Positions 20,573-27,924 of a stretch of 57,392 nucleotides of DNA are shown here, in pieces (position 1 is the first letter of the stretch; every line of letters begins with the position of its first letter). Source of the DNA: Candidatus Methylomirabilota bacterium (GTDB lineage Bacteria; Methylomirabilota; Methylomirabilia; Rokubacteriales; CSP1-6). Under the pieces are notes generated by a model. The model made no database searches. It was not told the DNA's origin and saw only the letters and a program-made list of their open reading frames with translations. The stretch is from the NCBI GenBank assembly GCA_036001065.1, contig DASYUQ010000162.1, positions 1-57,392 of the forward strand. Direction: 5' to 3'. The position numbers were made by a program, and so were the translations under genes.

Positions 20573-21154
20573 GTGGCGTCCCGGCTCGGGGTGTTCATCG
20601 ACCGCGACGGAACTCTCACTGAGGAAGTGGGATACGTCAACCATCCCAACCGACTCCAGCTTCTTCCGCGCGCGGCCCAGGCCGTCAGAGCGCTGAACGC
20701 CGCCGGCGTGGCCGCGGTCGTGGTCACCAACCAGGCGGGCGTGGCGCGCGGGTACTTCTCCGAGGAGGTGCTGCACGCGGTCAACGCCGAGCTGGTCGCT
20801 CAGCTCAAGCAGGCGGGCGCCCACCTGGACGGGATCTATGTCTGTCCGCACCATCCGACCGATGGCCAGCCGCCGTACCGGGCCGACTGCGACTGCCGCA
20901 AGCCCAAGCCCGGGCTGCTGCTGCGCGCAGCGTCGGAGCTGGGGCTGGACCTGCGCGCCTCCGCGGTCGTCGGCGACAAGCCGTCCGACCTCGTCGCCGC
21001 CGGCGCCGTCGGCGCCCGGAGCGTCCTCGTCTTGACGGGCTACGGCCGAGGCGAGTGGGAGTACCGCCGGGCGAGCTTCCCGGCCATGCCCGATCACGTC
21101 GCGAGCGATCTGCTCGACGCCGTCGAGTGGATCCTCGGTGAGCGCGCCCGGTGA
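20573..21154 (+). CDS. gmhB: GmhB D,D-heptose 1,7-bisphosphate phosphatase
   Basis: HAD-family phosphatase removing the 7-phosphate of heptose 1,7-bisphosphate in ADP-heptose synthesis. 193 residues from GTG 20573. Catalytic FIDRDGTL at the N-terminus, VVTNQAGVARGYF, the zinc-loop pattern CPHHP...CDCRKPKPG, and the VGDKPSDLVAAGAVG motif fit GmhB well. An in-frame TTG at 20537 overlaps the preceding stop but would add an N-terminal tail lacking family similarity. Upstream of hldE1, as expected for the pathway. Confidence 0.92.
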   Translation: MASRLGVFIDRDGTLTEEVGYVNHPNRLQLLPRAAQAVRALNAAGVAAVVVTNQAGVARGYFSEEVLHAVNAELVAQLKQAGAHLDGIYVCPHHPTDGQPPYRADCDCRKPKPGLLLRAASELGLDLRASAVVGDKPSDLVAAGAVGARSVLVLTGYGRGEWEYRRASFPAMPDHVASDLLDAVEWILGERAR

Positions 21155-22158
21155 TGGCCGAAGCCAGGCGGCTCCGCGCCGTCATCGAGCGCTTCGCCAG
21201 TCGCGTGCTCATCGTCGTCGGCGACCTGATCACCGACGAGTACCTCATCGGCAAGCCCGGGCGGATCTCGCGCGAGGCGCCCGTCATCATCTTGAAATTC
21301 ACCGACCGCGACGTGAGGCTGGGCGGCGCCGCCAACGCCGCCAACAACATCCACGCGCTCGGCGCCCGGGTCGTGCCGATCGGCGTGGTGGGGCGCGATC
21401 GCGCGGGAGAAGAGCTGCTGACCCTCTTCCGCACCGCCGGCGTCCCGACGGACGGTATCGTGACCGAGGCGGGACGGACGACGCCCGTGAAGACGCGCAT
21501 CATGGCCGGCGGCTACCAGGCGACGCGCCAGCAGGTGGTGCGGATCGATCGCGAGCCCTCCGGCGAGCTCGCCCCCATGGCCGAAGACGCGCTGCTGGCG
21601 TGCCTGACCGCGCTGGGCGCGGGCGCCGACGCCATCGTGGTCTCCGACTACGGATACGGGACGGTCACGCCCCGCGTCTTCGAGCGCATCCGGGCCATCG
21701 CCCGCAAGCGCGGCGCGATCGTGAGCGTCGACAGCCGCTACGAGCTGCCGCGCTTCACCGGCGTGACCGCGGCGACGCCGAACGAGGCCGAGCTGGCGGA
21801 GCTGACGGGCAGTCCCGTCGACGACGAGCGGGCGGTGGAGAAGGCGGGGCGACAGCTGCTCGAGCGCCTCGACGCCGGCATGCTGCTCGTCACGCGTGGC
21901 AGCCAGGGCGTTGCGCTCCTGGAGCGCGAGGGAGGCGCCAGCTTCATTCCGATCTTCGGGACGGACGAGATCGCCGACGTCACCGGCGCGGGCGACACCG
22001 TCATCAGCTCGTTCACGCTGGCGCTGGCCAGCGGCGCCAGCCCCCTGGAGGCGGCGACGCTGGCGAACATGGCCGGGGGGATCGTGGTGATGAAGCGCGG
22101 GACCGCGACCGTCGCCCACACCGAGCTGGCCCAGGCGCTCAGCGACGGCAGCCCGTGA
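21154..22158 (+). CDS. hldE1: HldE kinase-domain protein (heptose 7-phosphate kinase)
   Basis: PfkB/ribokinase-family kinase making D-glycero-beta-D-manno-heptose 1,7-bisphosphate. 334 residues: VVGDLITDEYLIGKPGRISREAPV, GGAANAANNIHALG, and the anion-hole and catalytic-base motif DVTGAGDTVISSF near the C-terminus. In enterics this is the N-terminal half of bifunctional HldE; here it is a separate gene (rfaE domain I). ATG 21154 forms TGATG with gmhB; GTG 21151 is also possible. Confidence 0.93.
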   Translation: MAEARRLRAVIERFASRVLIVVGDLITDEYLIGKPGRISREAPVIILKFTDRDVRLGGAANAANNIHALGARVVPIGVVGRDRAGEELLTLFRTAGVPTDGIVTEAGRTTPVKTRIMAGGYQATRQQVVRIDREPSGELAPMAEDALLACLTALGAGADAIVVSDYGYGTVTPRVFERIRAIARKRGAIVSVDSRYELPRFTGVTAATPNEAELAELTGSPVDDERAVEKAGRQLLERLDAGMLLVTRGSQGVALLEREGGASFIPIFGTDEIADVTGAGDTVISSFTLALASGASPLEAATLANMAGGIVVMKRGTATVAHTELAQALSDGSP

Positions 22159-22242
22159 GGACGGGAGCCGGGCGCCCGTCGAGGGGTCGTGCGCGCTGAG
22201 ACGCGGTCAAGGGGCCGAGCGCGGGCGCCGCGCCGCCGACCG

Positions 22243-22731
22243 ATGAGGAGTCGCGCGGCCGGGCCCCTGACCGTGGAGGAGGCCGCCGCGCTGGCGGAGC
22301 GGCTCCGCGCCGAGGGCAAGCGAATCGTCCTGGCCAACGGGTGCTTCGACCTCCTGCACGTCGGCCACGTCCGGTATCTAAAAGACGCCCGCGCGCTCGG
22401 CGACGTCCTCTTCGTCGGCCTCAACGCCGACGCCGCCGTCACCCGTCTCAAGGGCCCCGGGCGTCCGCTGATGCCCGCGCCCGAGCGCGCCGAGCTGCTC
22501 GGAGCGCTGCGGGCCGTCGACCACGTGGTCGTCTTCGACGACGACACGGCCGACCGCCTGGTGGCGCGCCTCCGCCCGCACGTGCACGCCAAGGGCACGG
22601 ACTACACGGTCGAGTCGGTGCCGGAGCGGGGGAGCGTTCGGGCCATCGGTGGCGAGATCGCCATCGCCGGCGATCCCAAGAGCCATTCGACGCGCGACCT
22701 GATCGCCCTGATCCGCGAGCGCTTCGGATGA
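22243..22731 (+). CDS. hldE2: HldE adenylyltransferase-domain protein
   Basis: Nucleotidyltransferase forming ADP-D-glycero-beta-D-manno-heptose from heptose 1-phosphate and ATP. 162 residues (rfaE domain II). [15 protein letters not shown] is the HxGH-type catalytic motif, followed by [20 protein letters not shown] and the end [19 protein letters not shown] 22243 gives the family length; a GTG at 22189 would add 18 Arg-rich residues. The 84 bases between hldE1 and this start hold no separate gene, only a weak inverted repeat (GACGGG...CCCGTC). The stop overlaps the first repeat mini-ORF by ATGA. gmhA and hldD are not in the window. Confidence 0.93.
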   Translation: MRSRAAGPLTVEEAAALAERLRAEGKRIVLANGCFDLLHVGHVRYLKDARALGDVLFVGLNADAAVTRLKGPGRPLMPAPERAELLGALRAVDHVVVFDDDTADRLVARLRPHVHAKGTDYTVESVPERGSVRAIGGEIAIAGDPKSHSTRDLIALIRERFG

Positions 22732-22793
22732 AGGCAGTGCGAGCCGCAGGGCGGCCAGGAGTTGGGGCCCCTGCGTGCGAGGCGAGCCTATGA
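22728..22793 (+). CDS. repeat-encoded mini-ORF 1 (21 aa)
   Basis: Starts [11 protein letters not shown] and ends PACEASL. Its ATG overlaps the hldE2 stop (ATGA at 22728-22731) and its TGA overlaps the next mini-ORF's ATG (22790-22793). No known family is recognised. It may be only a spacer that keeps ribosomes moving from hldE2 to waaC. Confidence 0.3.
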   Translation: MKAVRAAGRPGVGAPACEASL

Positions 22794-22858
22794 ATAAGGT
22801 CGTGCGAGCCGCAGCACGTCGCGGGGCGGGGGTCCCTGCGTGCGAGGCGAGCCTATGA
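22790..22858 (+). CDS. repeat-encoded mini-ORF 2 (22 aa)
   Basis: Starts [12 protein letters not shown] and ends PACEASL, preceded by GAGGCGAGCCT, a plausible ribosome-binding site. It overlaps mini-ORFs 1 and 3 by ATGA. The sequence is basic and Ala/Arg-rich, with one Cys conserved in all three copies. Function is unknown. Confidence 0.3.
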   Translation: MNKVVRAAARRGAGVPACEASL

Positions 22859-22923
22859 ATAGGGTCGTGCGAGCCGCAGCACGTCGCGGGGCGGAGGCCC
22901 GGCCGTGCGAGGTGAGCCGATGA
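22855..22923 (+). CDS. repeat-encoded mini-ORF 3 (22 aa)
   Basis: Starts MNRVVRAAARRG and ends RPCEVSR. The TGA overlaps the waaC ATG (ATGA at 22920-22923). Because the repeat period is 65 and not a multiple of 3, each copy can only be read by restarting at its own overlapping ATG. Confidence 0.3.
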   Translation: MNRVVRAAARRGAEARPCEVSR

Positions 22924-23924
22924 ACTTCGCGCTCGTCAAGCTCTCGTCGCTGGGGGACGTGGTCCACGCCCTGCCGGTAGCCGCGACGCTGCGGGCGCGG
23001 CTGCCCGGCGCGCGGCTCAGCTGGATCGTCGAGCAGCGGGAGGCGGCCCTGCTGGCCGGCCATCCCGGGCTCGACGAGGTGCTGACGGTGGACACCCGCC
23101 TCTGGCGGCGGGCGCGGAGCGCGAGCGGCATCGCCGGCGCGGCCGTGGCGCTGGGCATGCTCCGGAGGCGGCTCACGGCGGGACACTTCGACGTCGCGTT
23201 CGATCTGCAGGGACTGCTCAAGAGCGGGCTGCTGGTCAGGCTGACGCGCGCTCCGGTTCGCATCGGCTTCAACGCCGGCCTCTGTCGGGAGCCGTTGAGC
23301 GCGCTCTTCACCAACCGTCGCGTGACGCCTCCGCCCGAGGCGACGCACGTCGTGGATCAGTACCTGGCCCTGCTCGAGCCACTGGGTATCCGCCAGCGTG
23401 TCGTCGCGTTCAACCTGCCGTCCGATCCGGGCGCCGAGACGAGGATCGACGACTTCTTCACGGCGGCCGGGCTCAAGCCGCGCAATCGGGTGGTGGTGCT
23501 CAACCCGGGCGCCGGGCGGCGGAACAAGCGCTGGCCGGCCGATCGGTTCCGGACGCTGGCGACGTGGCTCGCCGACGAGGCGGCCGCGCACGTGCTCGTC
23601 GTGTGGGGACCCGGCGAGGAGGCGGCGGCGCGGGCGATCGTCGGCGAGCCCGCCGCCGGCCGGCGGGTGCTGGCGCCGGCCACCACCCTCTACGAGTTGA
23701 TCGCGGTCCTCCGGCGCGCCAGCCTGCTGGTGGCCGGCGACACCGGCCCGCTCCACCTGGCGGCGGCGCTGGGCACGCCGTGCATCGGGATCTACGGGCC
23801 CACGCGCGCCGAGCGCAACGGTCCCTATGGCTCGGGCCACCGTGCGCTCCAGGGCCAGGGCGGCCGGGTCGACGCGGTGGGCGTCGACGCGGTGGTCGCC
23901 GCGGCGACGGAGCTGCTGAGATGA
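22920..23924 (+). CDS. waaC: GT9 heptosyltransferase, WaaC-like
   Basis: Adds the first heptose to Kdo (heptosyltransferase I type). 334 residues: ALVKLSSLGDVVHALPVAATLRARLPGARLSWIVE is the characteristic WaaC opening, then FDLQGLLKSG, VDQYLALLEPLGI, LNPGAGRRNKRWPADRF and GDTGPLHLAAALGTPCIGIYGPT. ATG 22920 sits in the last 65-bp repeat copy, with GAGGTGAGCC as ribosome-binding site. Followed by the GT2 gene through an ATGA overlap. Confidence 0.92.
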   Translation: MNFALVKLSSLGDVVHALPVAATLRARLPGARLSWIVEQREAALLAGHPGLDEVLTVDTRLWRRARSASGIAGAAVALGMLRRRLTAGHFDVAFDLQGLLKSGLLVRLTRAPVRIGFNAGLCREPLSALFTNRRVTPPPEATHVVDQYLALLEPLGIRQRVVAFNLPSDPGAETRIDDFFTAAGLKPRNRVVVLNPGAGRRNKRWPADRFRTLATWLADEAAAHVLVVWGPGEEAAARAIVGEPAAGRRVLAPATTLYELIAVLRRASLLVAGDTGPLHLAAALGTPCIGIYGPTRAERNGPYGSGHRALQGQGGRVDAVGVDAVVAAATELLR

Positions 23925-24676
23925 CGGCGCCGCCGCGCCTGAGCGTCGTGGTCGTTACCTACAACGAGGAGGAGCGGCTGCGCGACTGCCTGGAGAGCGT
24001 GGCCTGGGCGGACGAGATCGTCGTCGTCGACGCCGAATCGCAGGACAAGACGGTCCAGATCGCCCGCGAGTTCACCGATCACGTGATCGTCCGTCCGTGG
24101 CCGGGCTTCGCCCGCCAGAAGAACTTCGCGCTGGAGCGGGCCGGTGGCGACTGGGTCCTGTCGCTCGACGCCGACGAGGAGGTGTCGCCGGAGCTGAGGC
24201 ACGAGATCCGCGCCCGTCTGGCCGGCAGCGCCGCCTACGAGGCGTACGCCCTGCCGCGGAAGAACATCTTCTGGGGACGGTGGGTGCGCCGCGGCGGCCT
24301 CTATCCCGACTGGCAAGTCCGGCTCTTCCAGCGTGGCCGGGCCCGCTTCGCCGAGCGGGATGTTCACGAGTCCCTGCGGGTCGACGGGCGCATCGGGCGG
24401 CTCCGGGGCGCACTGCTCCACCGCAGCTACCGCGACGTGGCGGACTTCCTCGCCCGGGCCGACCGGTACTCGACGCTGGCCGCCGGCGAATGGGTGAAGA
24501 GCGGCCGGCGCGCCCGCGCCCGCGATCTCGTGCTGCGGCCACTGGGGCGCTTCGTCGGCATGTACGTCCTGCGCCGGGGCTTCCTCGACGGCTGGAGGGG
24601 GCTTCTGCTGGCGGGGCTCTACGCGTACTATGTGTTCGTGCGATCGGCCAAGATCCTGGAGCAGGCGAGGCGCTGA
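23921..24676 (+). CDS. GT2 LPS core glycosyltransferase, WaaE/KdtX-like
   Basis: 251-residue GT2 enzyme. LSVVVVTYNEEERLRDCLESVAWADEIVVVDAESQDKT is the family start; PWPGFARQKNFALERAGGDWVLSLDADEEVSPEL contains the DxD metal-binding motif; a C-terminal hydrophobic segment (GFLDGWRGLLLAGLYAYYVF) suggests membrane association. WaaE/KdtX family members add glucose to heptose I. ATGA overlap with waaC; TGATG with trpS. Confidence 0.86.
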   Translation: MTAPPRLSVVVVTYNEEERLRDCLESVAWADEIVVVDAESQDKTVQIAREFTDHVIVRPWPGFARQKNFALERAGGDWVLSLDADEEVSPELRHEIRARLAGSAAYEAYALPRKNIFWGRWVRRGGLYPDWQVRLFQRGRARFAERDVHESLRVDGRIGRLRGALLHRSYRDVADFLARADRYSTLAAGEWVKSGRRARARDLVLRPLGRFVGMYVLRRGFLDGWRGLLLAGLYAYYVFVRSAKILEQARR

Positions 24677-25662
24677 TGGCCAAGGATCGCGTCCTGTCGG
24701 GGATGCGTCCGACGGGCAAGCTCCATCTGGGAAACTATCTCGGCGCCCTCGACAACTGGGTGCGGTTGCAGGAGTCGCACGACTGTTTCTTCTTCATCGC
24801 CAACTGGCACGCGCTGACGACCGACGCCGAGAACTTCCGGGAGGTGCCGGGCAACACGATCGAGATGGTCGCCGACTGGCTCGGCGCCGGGCTCGAGCCG
24901 CAGCGGTGCACGATGTTCATCCAGTCGCTGGTCCCCGAGCACGCCGAGCTGCACCTACTCTTCTCGATGATCACGCCGGTCGGTTGGCTCGAGCGGGTGC
25001 CGACCTACAAGGAGATGATGGAGCAGCTCGGCATCGAGTCGCCCTCCTACGGCCTGCTCGGCTACCCGCTGCTCCAGGCGGCGGACATCCTCATCTACAA
25101 GCCCCAGTGGGTGCCGGTGGGGATCGACCAGGTGCCCCACATCGAGCTGACGCGCGAGGTCGCGCGCCGGTTCAACCACACCTTCGGGGAAATCTTTCCC
25201 GAACCCCAGGCCAAGTTGACGGAGATCCCGAAGGTGCCGGGGACGGATGGTCGCAAGATGTCCAAGTCGTATGGCAACGCGATCTATCTCTCGGACTCCG
25301 CCGAGACCATCCGGCAGAAGGTGCGGCCGATGGTGACCGACCCCGCCCGCAAGCGGCGGTCGGATCCCGGCAACCCCGAGATCTGTCCCGTGTTCGACCT
25401 GCACAAGATCTTCACGCCCGCCGACGATCGCGAGTACTGCGCCACGGGATGCCGCACCGCCGGGATCGGCTGCCTGGACTGCAAGGACGTGCTCCTCAAG
25501 CATCTCGAGCCGGCGCTGGCCCCGATCCGCGAGCGGCGACAGGGCTTCGCCGAGAAGCCCGACATGATCGCCGACATCCTGCGCGAGGGCTCGGCCCGGG
25601 CCCGCCGGGTGGCCCAGTCCACCATGGAGGAGGTCCGGCGGGCGGTGACGCTCACTCCATGA
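24676..25662 (+). CDS. trpS: tryptophanyl-tRNA synthetase with a four-cysteine Fe-S-type motif
   Basis: Class I synthetase charging tRNA-Trp. 328 residues. The HIGH-like site is KLHLGNYLGAL (about 15-25) and KMSKS is near residue 194. Between about 236 and 268 there is an extra cysteine set, Cys-x21-Cys-x6-Cys-x2-Cys plus one more Cys (CPVF, CATGC, GCLDC), resembling the [4Fe-4S] motif described for Thermotoga TrpRS, one residue shorter in the first spacing. Starts the trpS-scpA-scpB-rluB cluster; the start overlaps the GT2 stop by 1 nt. Confidence 0.95.
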   Translation: MAKDRVLSGMRPTGKLHLGNYLGALDNWVRLQESHDCFFFIANWHALTTDAENFREVPGNTIEMVADWLGAGLEPQRCTMFIQSLVPEHAELHLLFSMITPVGWLERVPTYKEMMEQLGIESPSYGLLGYPLLQAADILIYKPQWVPVGIDQVPHIELTREVARRFNHTFGEIFPEPQAKLTEIPKVPGTDGRKMSKSYGNAIYLSDSAETIRQKVRPMVTDPARKRRSDPGNPEICPVFDLHKIFTPADDREYCATGCRTAGIGCLDCKDVLLKHLEPALAPIRERRQGFAEKPDMIADILREGSARARRVAQSTMEEVRRAVTLTP

Positions 25663-26468
25663 CGGCGACCGCGGCCCCCACGACGCCACCGCCCCTGACG
25701 CTGCGGGTGGGGCAGTTCGAGGGACCGTTCGACCTCCTGCTGCATCTCTGCCGGACGAACGAGATCGACCTCGCTGCGCTGCCGATCCGCACGATCACCG
25801 ATCAGTATCTGGCCCACCTGGAGGCGATGGAATTTCAGGATCTGGAGACGGCCGGCGCCTACCTGGTCATGGCCGCGACGCTGATCTATCTCAAGTCCAA
25901 GCTGCTGGTGCCGCCGGACGAGGACGAGGAGCAGTTCGACGAGGACGCCGAAGCGCTCCGTCGGGAGCTGGAGGAGCGCCTCCGGGAGTACGCGCGGGTG
26001 AAGGCGCTCGGCGCCTGGCTCGCCGACCGGGAGGCCGAGCAGGCGCTCGTCTGGGGACGCCCGCTGAGCGATCTGCCGCCGCCCGACGACGTGCCGCTGG
26101 AGGACCTGAGCCTGCACCTGCTCGAACGCGCGCTCCGGCGCCTCATCGACGAGCAGGCGCGGCGGAAGCCCCGGGAAGTCGAGCCGGAGCCGATGTCGCT
26201 CGTGGAGCGGATGGCCGAGATCCTGGCCGTGCTGCGCGACACCTGGTCGCTGCTGTTCTCATCGCTGACCGGCACCGAGCGCGTCCGGTCCGAGGTGGTG
26301 GTGACGTTGTTGGCGGTTCTGGAACTGGTGAGGCTCGGCAACATCCGCGCCCAGCAGAGCGAGCTGTTCGGGGAAATCGTCATCGAGCGGCGCGCCGAGC
26401 CGCCGGCGAGCGCGCCGAGCGTTGTCCAACCCACGACGAGCGAGGCCACCATTGCCGACTCCGACTGA
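25659..26468 (+). CDS. scpA: ScpA segregation and condensation protein A
   Basis: Kleisin subunit of the SMC-ScpAB complex that organises and segregates chromosomes. 269 residues. The N-terminal LRVGQFEGPFDLLLHLCRTNEIDL and FQDLETAGAYLVMAATLIYLKSKLLVP are typical; an acidic segment DEDEEQFDED and a winged-helix C-terminus (VVVTLLAVLELVRLGNIRAQQ) follow. ATGA overlap with trpS; overlaps scpB. smc is not in the window. Confidence 0.94.
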   Translation: MTATAAPTTPPPLTLRVGQFEGPFDLLLHLCRTNEIDLAALPIRTITDQYLAHLEAMEFQDLETAGAYLVMAATLIYLKSKLLVPPDEDEEQFDEDAEALRRELEERLREYARVKALGAWLADREAEQALVWGRPLSDLPPPDDVPLEDLSLHLLERALRRLIDEQARRKPREVEPEPMSLVERMAEILAVLRDTWSLLFSSLTGTERVRSEVVVTLLAVLELVRLGNIRAQQSELFGEIVIERRAEPPASAPSVVQPTTSEATIADSD

Positions 26469-27060
26469 CGTCGTCGAGGCCCTGCTGTTCGCCTCCGATA
26501 CGCCGCTGGAGGCCGAGCGCATCCGGGAGGTGCTGGACCTGCCGGACGTCGCCGCGGCGCGCGTCCTCGTCGAAGAGCTGCAGGCGCGCTATGCGGCGGC
26601 CGACAGCCCGCTGGCGATCGTCGACGTCGCCGGCGGCCACCGCATGGTGACGCGGCCCGAGATCGCACCGTGGCTGCTGCGGCTGGCCAAGGCCCGGACG
26701 CGCGCCCGCCTCTCGCGCCCCGCCCTGGAGACGCTGGCCATCGTCGCCTATCGCCAACCGGTGTCGCGCCCGGAGGTAGACGCGATCCGTGGCGTGAACT
26801 CGGAGGGGGTGCTGGAGAACCTCTTGGAGCGGCGGCTCATCCGCGTGGCCGGACGCAAGGACGCGCCCGGCCGGCCCTTCCTCTACGAGACGACGCGCGA
26901 GTTTCTCGTCGCCTTCGGTCTGCGCGATCTGGGCGACCTGCCCAAGGTCGAGAGCGAGCTGATCGTTCCCGAGGTCCCGGCAACCGCCGCCATCGATGGC
27001 GAAGCTGCGACTGAACAAGATCCTGGCCCAAGCGGGGCTGGCGTCCCGGCGAGCGGCTGA
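26452..27060 (+). CDS. scpB: ScpB segregation and condensation protein B
   Basis: Winged-helix partner of ScpA. 202 residues if started at TTG 26452, giving MPTPTDVVEALLFASDTPLEAERI, which matches the short family N-terminus; TTG 26422 would add 10 residues. Diagnostic LSRPALETLAIVAYRQPVSRPEVDAIRGVNSEGVLENLLERRLIRVAGRK and an end rich in E, V and A are seen. Overlaps scpA by 17 nt and rluB by 65 nt, an unusually long overlap. Confidence 0.92.
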   Translation: MPTPTDVVEALLFASDTPLEAERIREVLDLPDVAAARVLVEELQARYAAADSPLAIVDVAGGHRMVTRPEIAPWLLRLAKARTRARLSRPALETLAIVAYRQPVSRPEVDAIRGVNSEGVLENLLERRLIRVAGRKDAPGRPFLYETTREFLVAFGLRDLGDLPKVESELIVPEVPATAAIDGEAATEQDPGPSGAGVPASG

Positions 27061-27733
27061 TCGGCTGGTCTTCGACGGTCGCGTCGCCGTCAACGGCGTG
27101 GTGACGCGCGAGCCGGGAACGGTCGCCGATCCTCTCGTCGACACCATCACCGTCGATGGACGCGCGATCCCGGCCGCCGAGGCGAAGCACTACATCCTCC
27201 TCAACAAGCCGCGCGGCTACCTCACGTCGCGCGGCGACCCGCGGGGACGCCGGGTCGTCACCGACCTGGTACCGCCGGTGGCGCGCCTCTATCCGGTGGG
27301 ACGCCTCGACGCCGACGTCGAGGGCGCGCTGCTCCTGACCAACGACGGCGCCCTGACGCACCGCCTCCTGCATCCGCGGTACGGCCTGCCGCGCGTCTAC
27401 GAAGCAGAGGTCGCGGGCGCGGTCGCCCGGGCCGATCTCGCGCGCTGGCGGCGGGGCGTGATGCTCGACGACGGTCCCGCGGTGCCGCTGACGGTGGAGC
27501 CCCTCGGCGCCTTGCCCTCGGGGAGCCATCTTCGCCTGACGTTCACCGAGGGGCGCAAGCACGAGGTGAAGCGCTACTGCGCGGCGCTCGGCCATCCGGT
27601 GGTGCGCCTGCGGCGGACCGCCTTCGGTCCGGTGAAGCTCGGCAACTTGCCGGTGGGCGCCGCGCGTCCCCTCACGACCGGGGAGATCGCCGCGCTTCGG
27701 CGGGCGGCGGCGGCGCCGGTGGCGCGACGTTGA
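26996..27733 (+). CDS. rluB: RluB-type rRNA pseudouridine synthase
   Basis: Makes pseudouridine in 23S rRNA (RluB/RsuA family). 245 residues: an S4 RNA-binding domain (LRLNKILAQAGLASRRAADRLV, about 3-65), then the synthase domain with HYILLNKPRGYLTS, the catalytic-Asp motif GRLDADVEGALLLTNDG and FTEGRKHEVKRYCAALGHPVVRLRR. ATG 26996 is inside scpB. The stop is overlapped by a TTG that opens the repeat-bearing spacer frame before pheA. Confidence 0.93.
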   Translation: MAKLRLNKILAQAGLASRRAADRLVFDGRVAVNGVVTREPGTVADPLVDTITVDGRAIPAAEAKHYILLNKPRGYLTSRGDPRGRRVVTDLVPPVARLYPVGRLDADVEGALLLTNDGALTHRLLHPRYGLPRVYEAEVAGAVARADLARWRRGVMLDDGPAVPLTVEPLGALPSGSHLRLTFTEGRKHEVKRYCAALGHPVVRLRRTAFGPVKLGNLPVGAARPLTTGEIAALRRAAAAPVARR

Positions 27734-27924
27734 CCTCCGGCTGTGCCGGCGGCAACGCCGCCGCCCTGCGGCGTCGCAGGCTCACTCAGGCTCGCCTCGG
27801 GCGGGCGTGCCGGCGGCAACGCCGCCGCCCTGCGGCGTCGCACTGCCTGCCAGTCGCTTGCGCCGGGTTGAAGCGTTGGCCTATAATGCGCGGTATTCAG
27901 CAGAGCGGGCAGGAGTCCCTATGA
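27730..27924 (+). CDS. possible 64-aa spacer ORF spanning the rluB-pheA repeats
   Basis: Starts at TTG overlapping the rluB stop (TTGA) and ends CTATGA, overlapping the pheA ATG. The product would be Arg/Ala-rich, with no recognised domain. A promoter for pheA lies within it, so it is less likely to be a real gene than a by-product of the repeat insertion. Confidence 0.15.
   Translation: MTSGCAGGNAAALRRRRLTQARLGRACRRQRRRPAASHCLPVACAGLKRWPIMRGIQQSGQESL
27743..27848 (-). repeat. two 36-bp direct repeats (period 64) related to the 65-bp family, inverted
   Basis: An identical 36-nt block occurs at 27743-27778 and 27807-27842. It contains a 7-bp stem CGGCGGC/GCCGCCG with an AAC loop. Read on the minus strand, 27824-27848 matches 22732-22755 with one inserted base, and 27788-27799 equals CGAGGCGAGCCT at 22778-22789, in the same order. 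These form an inverted, diverged member of the hldE2/waaC repeat family. Confidence 0.75.
27858..27887 (+). promoter_or_regulatory. probable sigma-70 promoter for pheA operon
   Basis: TTGCGC (27858-27863), 18-nt spacer and a consensus TATAAT (27882-27887). The expected start near 27894 gives a leader of about 27 nt before the pheA AGGAG/ATG. No leader peptide rich in Phe or attenuator is visible. Confidence 0.7.

Larger units (their letters stand above)
22737..22923 (+). repeat. three tandem copies of a 65-bp repeat between hldE2 and waaC
   Basis: Copies begin GTGCGAGCCGCAG at 22737, 22802 and 22867, an exact 65-nt period. Copies 2 and 3 agree almost throughout their first 28 bases; copy 1 has a divergent middle. 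Each ends with a ribosome-binding-like GAGGCGAGCC or GAGGTGAGCC followed by an ATG; the last ATG is the start of waaC. A relative lies inverted at 27743-27848. Confidence 0.9.

Noticed and set aside
22737-22923. 65-bp tandem repeats as a CRISPR array
   Set aside because: Repeats are adjacent with no unique spacers, units are too long, and no cas gene is present.
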